From: VRUE01 sp035556755
GTDB taxonomy: Bacteria > Actinomycetota > Thermoleophilia > Solirubrobacterales > 70-9
Direction of reading: 5' to 3'
Assembly: GCA_035556755.1 (NCBI GenBank)
Contig: DATMEP010000064.1
Span: forward strand, 1 to 46,696
DNA length: 46,696 nucleotides
In this document: in pieces, positions 20,653 through 30,063 of the stretch
How positions within the stretch are numbered: position 1 is the first letter of the stretch
Layout of the letters: every line of letters starts with the position of its first letter
The notes under the pieces: model-generated
What the model was told of the DNA's origin: nothing
Database searches by the model: none
What the model saw: only the letters and a program-made list of their open reading frames with translations
Made by a program: the position numbers and the translations under genes

Positions 20653-23600
20653 GTGAAGGCAAAGGCGCGACGCGTGGCCACCTCGACGAGCACCCGGCGT
20701 CCCCTGGTCGCCCTCGGTTTCGCCGCTTTGCTCTGTTGTCTTGCCCTCGCCGCGGCGGGAGGCGCCCAGGCCTCCAAGAGCGTCTACTTCTTCTTCGGCT
20801 CCGGCGGCACCCTCGGCGGGCAGTTCAACACCACGATCACCCTCGGCGGCCCCGGTGGGGTCGCCGTCAACCAGAACGGAACCGGCGACGCCAACCCCGG
20901 CGACCTCTACGTCGCCGATCGCTTCAACAACCGGATCGAGCGCTTCAGCTCCACGGGCACCTTCATCAGCGCCTGGGGCTTCGACGTGATCCAGGCCGAC
21001 AAGCCCGGAGACCTGGGGACCAGCGTCTTCGAGGTCTGCACCGTCGCGGCTGACTGCAAGGCCGGCATCACCTCGGTCGTCCCGCAACCCGGCGGTGAGC
21101 TGTCCCAGCCCCAGGGGCTGGCGGTGGACCAGGGCAGCGGCAACCTCTACGTCACCAACCAGGCCTTCCGCCGGGTCGAGGTCTTCACCGCCACCGGCTC
21201 CTTCGTCCGGGCCTTCGGCAAGGACGTGATCCAGACCGGCAAACCCGGAGACCTCGGCGTCAATGTCTTCGAGGTCTGCACCGCCGCCGCCGACTGCCAG
21301 ATCGGCTCCGCCACCACCCCCACCTCGGGCGGGGAGTTCGCCAATGCCTTCAACGGCCACCTCGCCGTGGCCCCCGCCGGGGCCCCCAACGCCGGCAACG
21401 TCCTCGTCCCCGACCCCGCCAACCGCCGCATCCAGGAGTTCACCCCAACCGGATCCTTCGTCCGGCTCTTCGGCTGGGACGTGATCCCGACCGGCAAACC
21501 GGGCGACCTCGGCGCCAACGTCTTCGAGGTCTGCACCTCGACCGTGACTGGCGACTGCCAGGCCGGCCAGACCACCGCCCCCGGCAACAACCCCGGCCAG
21601 TTCGCGACCAACACGCCGACCCGCCTCGCGATCGACTCGACCGGCTCGATCTACGCGGTCGAGCCGACCACCAACTTCCGGGTGCAGAAGTTCACCCTGC
21701 CCAGCAACGTCCTCACCCCGCAGGGGGCCTTCGCCCCGGCGGAGCTGAGCGGCACCTCCTCGTCCGGCGCGACCCAGAACAACTCCACCGACGTCGCCGT
21801 CGGCCCCGGCGACCACGTCTTCGTCGTCAAGGTCTTCCCGACCGGCACCGGCGCCCCACCGGCTGCAGCCCAGGAGCGCCGCGTCCTCGAGCTCGACTCG
21901 ACCGGAACGCTGCTCGACACCCACATGGCCGGGGCCGCGATCAACTCGGTCAACGGCCTCGGCCTCAACACCGCCAACGGGCGTCTCTTCGTGCCCTCGG
22001 GGACCAACACCAACCAGCGCGTCTACGTCCTCGCCGACCCGCCCGACAGCCCCCCGGTCGTCACGTCGGGAGAAGCCGGCCCCGGCGCCGACTTCTCGCT
22101 GCGCACCCTCGAAGGAACCGTCAACCCCGAAGAATTCAAAGTCTCCGACTGCCACTTCGAGTATGGGAAGACGAGCGAGTACGGCATCCGCACCGCCTGC
22201 GTGCCGGGCGCCAACGACCTCGGCGAAGGGACCGTCCCGGTCGCGGTCAGCGCCTCGACCGAACCGCTCGCGCCCAACACCACCTACCACTACCGCCTCT
22301 TCGCCTCCAATTCCGCTCTCGCGAGCGAAGGCGAAGACCGCACCTTCACCACCGGTCCCACCCCGGCCGACAACTGCGCCAACGCCGAGCGCCGGGCCGA
22401 ACAGGGTATCGAGGCGATCCTGCTGCCCGACTGCATGGCGCTGGAGATGGTCAGCCCGCCGAAGAAGGACGGCCAGCTGGCCCAAGAACCGGCCCTCTCG
22501 GCCAGCGGCGAGCGAGTCCTCTTCAAGTCGACGGCCGCGCTGGCGGGGACGCCGGGCGTGCTCTCGCTCCTAGGCGATCCCTACATCGCCAGCCGCGGTC
22601 CCTCGGGCTGGAGCACCGACCACACCACCCAGCCCGGCATCTACCGCGGCTGGTACACCGGCGCGGAAGCGCTCAGCTTCACCCCCGACCTCTCTGAGTG
22701 GCTGACGATCGGCGGCACCGCGACGCAGTTCTACCTGGGAGCGGGGCAGGTTTTCCGCGGCAGCCTCGGCGGGACCCACTCGGCGCTTTCGCCGCTCTTT
22801 GAGCCGGTCGGCGGCGGCGAGCAGCGAGATCTCTCCGACGTTGAACTCCGGGGCGCCTCCGAAGATCACAGCCACCTCTACTTCACCCCCGGCCCACTGG
22901 GAGACACCTCTTCTGCCTACCTGCCCGGCGATCCAGGACCGAGCGGCACCGGAGCCGAGCACAACACCTACCTCGCCAAGCTCGACGCCAAAGGCGAGCC
23001 TTCTCTGGAACTCATGGCCCGCGACCGCCTCGGCAAAGCCTGGGGCGGCAACTGCGGCGCCCACGTCGGCGGCGTCCGCAACCAGGGCGCGATCTCCGCC
23101 GATGGCAGCCGCACCTACTTCACCACCCGCCCCGGCCAGCCCGCCACCGAGCCCTGCGAAGGCACTGCCAACAAGCTGCGCATCTTGCAGCGCCTGGAGA
23201 GCGAGCAGGGCCCGTGGATCGGCGAGGCGATCTCCCCCGAGTGCAACCGGATCGAGCCCGAACCCTGTAACCCGCTCGACGGCGACGACGTCTACCAGGG
23301 CGCCTCGATCGACCAGAGCAGGCTCTACCTCACGACCACCCGCCAGCTCGCCGACTCAGACCTCGACACGACGGCCGACCTCTACCTGCACGACGCATCT
23401 CTTCCCCCGGGCAGCAGGCTGATCCAGGTCTCAGCCGGCGAGGTCGCCCCAGGGCATCCGACCGTAGGCGCGGGCGCCGAGGCAATCGAAGGAACGACGA
23501 AGGTCTCGGGCGACGGCTCCCACGCCTACTTCGCCGCCAAAGGCGCGCTCACCAACGACACCAGCCCGAGGGGCCTGGCCCCGGTCGCGGGCCAGCTCAA

Positions 23601-24501
23601 CTACTACGCCTGGGACCGCGATAGCGAAACGCTCGGCTTCGTCGGCACGCTCGACGCGGCGGACAGTGCCGCCGGCGCCGCCGCCGGCGCCGGCGGCGCC
23701 TACCCGGTGCCACTCACCGGCGAGGACCTCGCAGGCGAGCAGATCGGCGGCGAGGGCGGCGTCCTGCTCTTGCTCTCCAAAGCGCCGCTCAGCGCCGACG
23801 ACACCGACGGCGCCTTCCGCGACGCCTTCCGCTACGACGCCGCGAGCGAGACGATCGAGCTGATCTCAAAGCCGGCGGCGGGGGCGGTCGGCAGCGCCTC
23901 CTTCGACGTCGCACCCCGTCTCGGTCTGGCGGAAATCGGCACCGACTTCGCCGAGCAGGTGCGCTGGGTGAGCGAGGACGGGCAGACCGTCGTCCTCAAG
24001 ACCGCCGAGGGCCTCCTGCCCGGCGACGTCAATACCACCACCGACTCCTACCTGTGGCGCGAGGGCCAGGCCACCCGCCTGCCCGGCACCACGGCAGCCA
24101 ACCAGAACGATCAACCCGTCCTCTCCCACGACGGCTCCACGGTCGCCTTCCCGTCCTTCAAGCAGCTCCTGCCCGCAGACGGCGATGCGGCCAAGGACAT
24201 CTACGCCGTTCGCGTCGAGGGCGGCTTCGAGCCCCCCGCCGCGCCCCCCGTCTGCGACGCGCTGGCCGAAGGGGCCTGTCAGGGGCCGGTGAGCGGGCCT
24301 CCGTCCGCGCCTGCCAGCGCCAGCGAAGCGACCTTCCCGGGCAACCCCCCACCGGTCGTCCAGCCCCGCCGCTGCCCGAAAGGAAAGCGCCAGGTCAGGC
24401 GCGGCCAGAGGGTGCGCTGCGTCGCGCGCAAGAACCGGCGCAAAGCCAGCCGACAGCAGCGAAGCCGACACGCCAACACCGACCGGAGGGCAGGAAAGTG
24501 A
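20653..24501 (+). CDS. giant secreted protein: NHL propeller, FN3-like and TolB-like domains
   Basis: 1282 aa, GTG with AGAGGAGA upstream. Signal peptide ends near residue 40 (LALAAAGGAQAS). Residues about 55-330 hold NHL-type repeats (LYVADRFNNRIERFSSTGTF, LYVTNQAFRRVEVFTATGSF) with three copies of an unusual insert (KPGDLG..VFEVCT..DC) after each blade. About 465-570 is fibronectin-like (GTVNPEEF...YHYRLFASN). About 570-1200 is rich in blades with SADGSRTYFTT-type and SGDGSHAYFAA-type turns, as in TolB/DPP-IV propellers. The tail has the CPKGKR...RCV cysteine pair and a very basic end. Surface or extracellular matrix function is likely; no enzyme site seen. Overlaps the next gene by 4 bases. 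Confidence 0.85.
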   Translation: MKAKARRVATSTSTRRPLVALGFAALLCCLALAAAGGAQASKSVYFFFGSGGTLGGQFNTTITLGGPGGVAVNQNGTGDANPGDLYVADRFNNRIERFSSTGTFISAWGFDVIQADKPGDLGTSVFEVCTVAADCKAGITSVVPQPGGELSQPQGLAVDQGSGNLYVTNQAFRRVEVFTATGSFVRAFGKDVIQTGKPGDLGVNVFEVCTAAADCQIGSATTPTSGGEFANAFNGHLAVAPAGAPNAGNVLVPDPANRRIQEFTPTGSFVRLFGWDVIPTGKPGDLGANVFEVCTSTVTGDCQAGQTTAPGNNPGQFATNTPTRLAIDSTGSIYAVEPTTNFRVQKFTLPSNVLTPQGAFAPAELSGTSSSGATQNNSTDVAVGPGDHVFVVKVFPTGTGAPPAAAQERRVLELDSTGTLLDTHMAGAAINSVNGLGLNTANGRLFVPSGTNTNQRVYVLADPPDSPPVVTSGEAGPGADFSLRTLEGTVNPEEFKVSDCHFEYGKTSEYGIRTACVPGANDLGEGTVPVAVSASTEPLAPNTTYHYRLFASNSALASEGEDRTFTTGPTPADNCANAERRAEQGIEAILLPDCMALEMVSPPKKDGQLAQEPALSASGERVLFKSTAALAGTPGVLSLLGDPYIASRGPSGWSTDHTTQPGIYRGWYTGAEALSFTPDLSEWLTIGGTATQFYLGAGQVFRGSLGGTHSALSPLFEPVGGGEQRDLSDVELRGASEDHSHLYFTPGPLGDTSSAYLPGDPGPSGTGAEHNTYLAKLDAKGEPSLELMARDRLGKAWGGNCGAHVGGVRNQGAISADGSRTYFTTRPGQPATEPCEGTANKLRILQRLESEQGPWIGEAISPECNRIEPEPCNPLDGDDVYQGASIDQSRLYLTTTRQLADSDLDTTADLYLHDASLPPGSRLIQVSAGEVAPGHPTVGAGAEAIEGTTKVSGDGSHAYFAAKGALTNDTSPRGLAPVAGQLNYYAWDRDSETLGFVGTLDAADSAAGAAAGAGGAYPVPLTGEDLAGEQIGGEGGVLLLLSKAPLSADDTDGAFRDAFRYDAASETIELISKPAAGAVGSASFDVAPRLGLAEIGTDFAEQVRWVSEDGQTVVLKTAEGLLPGDVNTTTDSYLWREGQATRLPGTTAANQNDQPVLSHDGSTVAFPSFKQLLPADGDAAKDIYAVRVEGGFEPPAAPPVCDALAEGACQGPVSGPPSAPASASEATFPGNPPPVVQPRRCPKGKRQVRRGQRVRCVARKNRRKASRQQRSRHANTDRRAGK

Positions 24502-27500
24502 CCTCTCTCAACCGCAACGCAGCTCGCGCCATCCGTTCCCTTGGCTTGGCTGCTGTCCTGCTCGCTCTAGCGGCGCCCGCCGCCAGCGCCGCACCCGTCC
24601 TGGGAGTTGCGCTCAGCAACGACGCCAACGAGATCCAGCGGGTCAGCGTAAAAGCCACCGCCGGCCAGTTCAGGCTGCGCTTCGGTGCGGGCGGCCCCGG
24701 GGTCGCCGAGACCGCCGACATCGACTTCGACGCCACCGCGGCCGAGGTGGAGTCGGCGCTGAACGCCCTTAGCAACGTCTCGAGCGGCGGCGGCGCGGTC
24801 GAGGTGACCGGTGGGCCCGGCAACGAAGCGGGCAGCAACCCCTACGTCGTCATTTTCGCCGCCGGTCCGCTCGCCGCCACCGACGTCCCGTTGATGAGCG
24901 GCACGAGTGGCACCGGTCCGCTCGCCGGTGGCGACGCGACGGTATCGGTCTCCACTCTTACGCCGTCCAACTTCAGGGAGGAGGGCGGGGTCAGACGCAG
25001 CGACGAACGGGTCGACTACGCGGTCGCCGTGCAGAACACGGCCTCTGTGCCGGCGGGGCTGGCGGGCGTGGGCGACACGCTGTCTTGCATGACCCAGAAA
25101 TCGGACTGGACCAACTCCTCGACGATCAATTACAGCTTCCAGTTCCGTTGGGTCCGCAACGGCGTCCCAGTCAGCGGCTGGGAGTCCGGCCTAGCCGCCG
25201 ACAGCGTCACGACCATTAATACCTATGTCGTCCAGGCGGCCGACGCCGAATCGGGGCTGCAGTGCCTGGTCAAAGGGACCAACGGAACCGGCTCGGGTAG
25301 CGCAGTCGTCGCTTCGCAGCCGGCCACGACGATCGCGGTGGCGCCCGCGGTAGCACCCCCGGTGCCGAACGACACCGGGGGTTCACGCCGCCCTGCAGTC
25401 TCTGGCAACGCCAAAAACGCGGGCGAAAAACTCAAATGCACGGCGCCCACCGCCGGTTGGAGCGTCTCAAACGGGCTCTCGCCGATCGCCTGGAGCTTCG
25501 AATGGGTGCGCGACGGCGACCCCGCGCTTGGAGCCGTGACCTCTAACGCAACCGAAAGCGAATACACGCTGACGGCAGCCGACGTCAGCGCCCCCGCGGC
25601 CCCCGCAGCCTTCCAGTGCATCGCCAAAGCCGCCAACGCCGGCGGTGCGGCGCTGGTCGAGTCGCTGCTCAAACGGACCGAAGCGCCGGCGCCGGCGTTT
25701 GTCGAAGGCACGGCGGACGCCGCTCCCTTTCCTAACGGCGCTGTGGTGCCGGAGGCAGAACAAACCGACAACACGATCCTCGGCCAGGTCACGCTCGAGC
25801 TGGAGCTGCCCGGCGGAAGCGGAACCTACGTCTATGAAGTCGAAGGCGGCGGCTGGAGCTGCGACAAGGTGCCGCCCTCGGGCTCCCAGAGCGCGAAGGC
25901 CCTCTGCACGATCTCGCAGCTGGTGAAACCGGGCGAGTCGCTGCCCCACTTGACGGTGGCGGCGGCGCTCGGCGCTGACGCCCCCGACCTGGCGGTCGCC
26001 AAGGCGACGGTTTTCGGCGGTGGCGCCGCGCCGGCGAGCGACGAAGACGCGTTCACCTTCGAACCGGCCGTGCCCTTCGGCCTGACCGCATTCAAAACCG
26101 GGGTTTTCGACTGCGACGGCTCCGACTACCAACAGGCGGGCGGGCACCCGTGCCACGCCGAAGGGAACTTCGTCTTCGGGCAGAAACGGTTGATCGATCC
26201 GTTGGTCATCAACCCCTCGTACGCGCCGATCGAGCAACTGAAGCAGAACGTGACCGACCTGCCGCGCGGCTTCGTCGGCAACCCGACGGCGATCACGGCG
26301 CTCTGCCAGACGACCGAAGAAGTGCTGAAAAGCACCTGCCCGGCGGAGAGCCGGATCGGCGGGATCCGAACCAAAGTCACGACCACGGAGACCACCGGCC
26401 CGATCTACGCGATCGAGCCCGAATTCGGCACCCCGGCCCAGTTCGCCTTCGTCGTGCCGCCGAGCAACATCTTCACCCTCTCGGCCAGGCTGCGCCCCGA
26501 GGACGGCTACGCGGCGAGCCTGGAACTGGCGCCGAGCCTGGAGGCAAACGTGCTGGAAGCCGACGTGACCCTCTGCAACTTCGGCGTCAAAGCCGGCGGC
26601 GGCTTCCCCGGCTGCAAGGAACGCGATGACCCGAGCGCCAATCCCAAGCCCCTCTTTGCCAACCCGACCCGCTGCGGGGAGCCGGCGCCGACCGTCCACA
26701 CCCGCTTCAACAGCTGGGAGAACCCCGAGAAATGGGTCGAGTACTCCTTCACGACGCCGCTGATCGAAGGCTGCGAGCTGGTCGAGTTCGAGCCGACGAT
26801 GAGTTTGGCGCCGACCACTCAGCAAGCCGACTCGCCAAGTGGGTTGGACGTCGAGCTGGAGATGCCGACCGAAGGCCTTGAGACCCGCGACGGGATCTCC
26901 CAGGCGCAGATGAAGAAGGCCAAGGTCACCTTCCCGGAGGGGATGGCGGTCAATGCCACCGCCGGGCACGGCCTCGGCTCCTGCTCGGCCGAGCAGGTCA
27001 AGCTGAAGACGAACGAGCCGATCTCCTGCCCGGACTCCTCCAAGGTAGGCACGATCGAAATCGACACGCCGCTCCTACAGGAAACCCTGAAAGGCTCCAC
27101 CTACATCGCCCGCCAAGGCGACGTCGGCGGTGCCCTGATCGGCCTCTACCTCGTCTTTGAGTCAAAGAAAAACGGGATCATCGTCAAGGTGCCGGGCCGG
27201 GTCGACCCCGATCCGGTCACCGGCCGGCTGACAGTCACCGTCGATGAGAGCCCCGAGGCGCCCTTCTCGGCGGTGCGGATGCACTTCCCCGGCGGCCCCA
27301 GGGCGACGCTCTTGACCCCGCCGAAGTGCGGCAGCTATGAGATCGAGGCCGAGCTCTTCCCCTGGACGGGAGGCGCCTCGGTCCTGCAGAAATCGAGCTT
27401 CACCGTCGACTCGGGCCCGAACGGCGGCCCCTGCCCGACGGGAGCGCTGGAGCCGAAGCTCTCAGCCGGGGTCGAGAACCCCAGCGCCGGGCAGACCAGC

Positions 27501-28724
27501 CCCTTCTTCCTGCGGCTCTCGAGAGAGGACGGCACGCAGCGCTTCAGCGGTCTCACTCTCTCCCCACCCCAGGGCCTGAGCGCCTACCTGGCCGGCGTCC
27601 CCTACTGCTCCGACGAGACCCTGGCCGCGATCTCCGCCGCCCCGGGCACCGGCCAGGCGCAGATCGACTCGCCCTCCTGTCCCGCCGCCGCCCAGATCGG
27701 CCGCGCCACGGCGGGAGCCGGAGCGGGGTCGGACCCCTTCTACGTGGACACCGGGCGGGCCTACCTCGCCGGCCCCTACAAGGGCGCCCCGCTCTCGATC
27801 GCCGTCGTCACCCCGGCGGTCGCCGGGCCGCTTGACCTTGGCAACGTGGTGATCCGAAACGCCGTCTACGTCGATCCCAGGAGCGCCGAGATCACCGTCG
27901 CCTCGGACCCGATCCCGACCATCCTGCACGGCATCCTGCTCGACATCCGCGACATCCGCGTCGCGATCGACCGGCCCGGCTTCATCCTCAACCCGACCAG
28001 CTGCGAACCGAAGCAGATCGGGGTCGAGGTGAAGGGGGCCGGAGGGGAGAGCGCCACTCTCGCCAACCGCTTCCAGGTCGGCGGCTGCGAGGCGCTCGGC
28101 TTCAAGCCGCGCCTTAACCTGCGCCTCTTCGGCGGCACCCGCCGCGGCGCCTACCAGGGGGTGCAGGCGATCGTCAGGCCGCGGCCGGGCGACGCCAACA
28201 TCGCCGCCACCGTGGTGAGGTTCCCGCGTTCTGCCTTCGTCGCCCAGGAGCACATCAGGACGATCTGCACCCGGGTGCAGTTCGCCGCCGATGAGTGCCC
28301 CAAAGGTTCGATCTACGGCCGCGCCTTCGCCCGCAGCCCGCTGCTGGACTACCCGCTGGAAGGCAACGTCTACCTGCGAAGCTCCGACAACGAGCTGCCC
28401 GACGCGGTCGCCGATCTCAGGGGTCCCGCCCACCAACCGATCCGGATCGAGCTGGCGATCAGGAACGACTCGGTCGGCGGCGCCCTGCGAAACACCGTGC
28501 AGTCGGTCCCCGACGCCCCCGTCTCCTTCTTCCGCCTGCGCCTCTTCGGCGGCCAGAAGGGCCTGATCGTCAACAGCCGCAACATCTGCACCCGCTCCAA
28601 CAAGGCGACGGTGCGCCTCGGCGCCCAAAACGGCAACGATGCCCTGCTGCGCCCGCAGATTCGCAACTCCCGCTGCGCCAAGGAGCGCAAGCGGGCAAAG
28701 CGGGGGCATAAGCGGCATCCCTGA
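24498..28724 (+). CDS. giant secreted protein with Ig-like modules
   Basis: About 1408 aa. GTG 24498 overlaps the upstream TGA (GTGA) and starts a clear signal peptide (SLGLAAVLLALAAPAASAAP); the longer frame to 24054 lies inside the previous gene. Residues about 30-370 look like Ig/Ig-like surface modules with paired cysteines (DTLSCMTQKSDW, GLQCLVKGTNG, EKLKCTAPTAGW), and about 500-1390 is a long beta-rich region of repeated LPRGFVGNPTAI, CPAESRIGGI, CPDSSKVGTIEI and CPAAAQIGRAT units in which a Cys-Pro precedes an 'S/Q.(I/V)G' turn. The C-terminal 15 residues are Lys/Arg rich. Not a recognised enzyme; likely partner of the NHL protein. Confidence 0.82.
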   Translation: MTSLNRNAARAIRSLGLAAVLLALAAPAASAAPVLGVALSNDANEIQRVSVKATAGQFRLRFGAGGPGVAETADIDFDATAAEVESALNALSNVSSGGGAVEVTGGPGNEAGSNPYVVIFAAGPLAATDVPLMSGTSGTGPLAGGDATVSVSTLTPSNFREEGGVRRSDERVDYAVAVQNTASVPAGLAGVGDTLSCMTQKSDWTNSSTINYSFQFRWVRNGVPVSGWESGLAADSVTTINTYVVQAADAESGLQCLVKGTNGTGSGSAVVASQPATTIAVAPAVAPPVPNDTGGSRRPAVSGNAKNAGEKLKCTAPTAGWSVSNGLSPIAWSFEWVRDGDPALGAVTSNATESEYTLTAADVSAPAAPAAFQCIAKAANAGGAALVESLLKRTEAPAPAFVEGTADAAPFPNGAVVPEAEQTDNTILGQVTLELELPGGSGTYVYEVEGGGWSCDKVPPSGSQSAKALCTISQLVKPGESLPHLTVAAALGADAPDLAVAKATVFGGGAAPASDEDAFTFEPAVPFGLTAFKTGVFDCDGSDYQQAGGHPCHAEGNFVFGQKRLIDPLVINPSYAPIEQLKQNVTDLPRGFVGNPTAITALCQTTEEVLKSTCPAESRIGGIRTKVTTTETTGPIYAIEPEFGTPAQFAFVVPPSNIFTLSARLRPEDGYAASLELAPSLEANVLEADVTLCNFGVKAGGGFPGCKERDDPSANPKPLFANPTRCGEPAPTVHTRFNSWENPEKWVEYSFTTPLIEGCELVEFEPTMSLAPTTQQADSPSGLDVELEMPTEGLETRDGISQAQMKKAKVTFPEGMAVNATAGHGLGSCSAEQVKLKTNEPISCPDSSKVGTIEIDTPLLQETLKGSTYIARQGDVGGALIGLYLVFESKKNGIIVKVPGRVDPDPVTGRLTVTVDESPEAPFSAVRMHFPGGPRATLLTPPKCGSYEIEAELFPWTGGASVLQKSSFTVDSGPNGGPCPTGALEPKLSAGVENPSAGQTSPFFLRLSREDGTQRFSGLTLSPPQGLSAYLAGVPYCSDETLAAISAAPGTGQAQIDSPSCPAAAQIGRATAGAGAGSDPFYVDTGRAYLAGPYKGAPLSIAVVTPAVAGPLDLGNVVIRNAVYVDPRSAEITVASDPIPTILHGILLDIRDIRVAIDRPGFILNPTSCEPKQIGVEVKGAGGESATLANRFQVGGCEALGFKPRLNLRLFGGTRRGAYQGVQAIVRPRPGDANIAATVVRFPRSAFVAQEHIRTICTRVQFAADECPKGSIYGRAFARSPLLDYPLEGNVYLRSSDNELPDAVADLRGPAHQPIRIELAIRNDSVGGALRNTVQSVPDAPVSFFRLRLFGGQKGLIVNSRNICTRSNKATVRLGAQNGNDALLRPQIRNSRCAKERKRAKRGHKRHP

Positions 28725-28746
28725 GCAGACCCGGGCCGAGCTGGCG

Positions 28747-29901
28747 GTGCGGCTGCGGGAGCGCCGCGCGGCGATCGAGCAGGGGCTCCTCGCCCGCGTG
28801 CACGCGGTCTCTGACCCGGCCCTGGTCGAGGACCCCGCCTACGCCCTCGGCCTAAGGGAGGCGGTCGCCGCCGCGCTTGACTTCGGCATCGCCAGCCTCG
28901 AGGCTTCCGCCGCGGAGCCGCTCCCGGTTCCCGAGGCGGTGCTCTCCCAGGCCCGCGCTGCGGCCCGCAACGGGGTCAGCCTCGACGTCGTCATCCGCCG
29001 CTACTCGGGCGGCTACACGCTCCTGGGCGACTTCATCGCCCAGGAGGCCGAAGCGAGCGGTCCCCTGGCGGCTGCGGAGCTGCGGCGCCTGCTGCGCCTC
29101 CTCTCGACCGCGTTCGACCACCTCGTCGCCGCGGTCGCCTGCGCCTACTCCGAGGAGGCCAAGTCGCGCTTCCAGACGGCCGAGCGCCGCCGGGGCGAGT
29201 GGGTGAGCAGGCTCCTGGCCGGCGATCTCGTCGACCCCGAGCAGCTGGGGTATGAGCTCGAGAGCTGGCACCTGGGCGCTCTCGCCTGCGGCTCGGGGGC
29301 GGTGGAGGCGCTGCGCGAGCTCTCCCGTCGGCTCGACCGCAGCCTGCTGCTCGTTCGCGCCGGCGCGCATACCGCCTGGGCCTGGCTCGGGGGGGCGGCG
29401 CGCCTCTCGCCCTGCGAGGCGTTGCGCCAGGCCGAGGCCGCCCTGCCGCAATCGATGCCGCTGGCCCTGGGCGAGCCCGGCCGGGGCGTGGAGGGCTGGC
29501 GGCTCACCCACCGCCAGGCCAAGGCGGCGATGTCGATCGCCCGGCGAGACCCCGGACGCAGGGCCCGCTACGGCGACGTCGCTCTGCTCACCTCGGTGCT
29601 GCGCGACGAGGTGCTGCTCGGATCGCTGAACGAGATGTATCTGGCTCCCCTGGAAGAGGACCGCGACCGGGGCGCGGCGCTGATCGAAACCCTGCACGCC
29701 TATTTCGCGGCTGGCCACAACGCCTCCTCGGCGGCGGCCGCCCTGGGCGTGACCAGGCAGACGGTGAGTATCCGCCTGCGCAGAAGCGAGGAGAGGATCG
29801 GCCGCCCCCTGGGGGCCTGTACGCCGGAGCTGGAGACCGCCCTGCGGCTGCGTGACCTGGATTCGGAGCGCCGGCGCGCCGCCGAGGGGGCCGCAGGCTG
29901 A
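28747..29901 (+). CDS. PucR-type transcriptional regulator
   Basis: 384 aa. The N-terminal two thirds are helical (LRERRAAIEQGLLARVHAVSDP, YSGGYTLLGDFIAQEA) followed by a degenerate GGDEF-like/CdaR middle region, and the C-terminus HAYFAAGHNASSAAAALGVTRQTVSIRLRRSEERIG is the PucR HTH (HTH_30), which normally reads 'TL..yl....N...aA..L.vHr.Tv.yRL..ie...G'. GTG 28747 lies 22 bases after the giant-protein gene. Upstream candidates have no start codon. Likely controls a metabolic or surface operon; being in line with the giant secreted proteins suggests these as targets. Confidence 0.82.
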   Translation: MRLRERRAAIEQGLLARVHAVSDPALVEDPAYALGLREAVAAALDFGIASLEASAAEPLPVPEAVLSQARAAARNGVSLDVVIRRYSGGYTLLGDFIAQEAEASGPLAAAELRRLLRLLSTAFDHLVAAVACAYSEEAKSRFQTAERRRGEWVSRLLAGDLVDPEQLGYELESWHLGALACGSGAVEALRELSRRLDRSLLLVRAGAHTAWAWLGGAARLSPCEALRQAEAALPQSMPLALGEPGRGVEGWRLTHRQAKAAMSIARRDPGRRARYGDVALLTSVLRDEVLLGSLNEMYLAPLEEDRDRGAALIETLHAYFAAGHNASSAAAALGVTRQTVSIRLRRSEERIGRPLGACTPELETALRLRDLDSERRRAAEGAAG

Positions 29902-29971
29902 CCTTTCGTCAGCAGGGCCGAACACATTGGCGATTGCGCCGCGTGGGCTGCGGCGAGAGGGTCTCTCTCAG

Positions 29972-29993
29972 CGACGGCCGAGCCCGGCCGTCG
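29972..29993 (+). terminator. GC-rich hairpin between PucR gene and secreted-protein gene
   Basis: CGACGGCC (29972-29979) and GGCCGTCG (29986-29993) pair around a 6-base loop. No T-run follows; a terminator or leader structure of the 401-aa gene. Apart from this and a weaker GCTGAC/GTCAGC hairpin over the PucR stop (29897-29913), nothing else is seen in the 162-base gap. Confidence 0.4.
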
Positions 29994-30063
29994 GCTCTAC
30001 GCGACCCGCCTCGGCCGCACTTGCTGCCGGCCCGGGCATTTTCGTCAACAAGGGAGACCGACA

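Noticed and set aside
20536..22485. 649-codon open frame on the minus strand
   Set aside because: It mirrors the secreted NHL gene; its residues are Gly/Arg/Val/Asp-rich in the way antisense frames of GC-rich genes always are, and no motif, signal or ribosome site is present.
23671..23700. short GCCGCCGGCG tandem run in the NHL gene
   Set aside because: It encodes an Ala/Gly stretch in frame and looks like ordinary GC-rich slippage, not a functional repeat.
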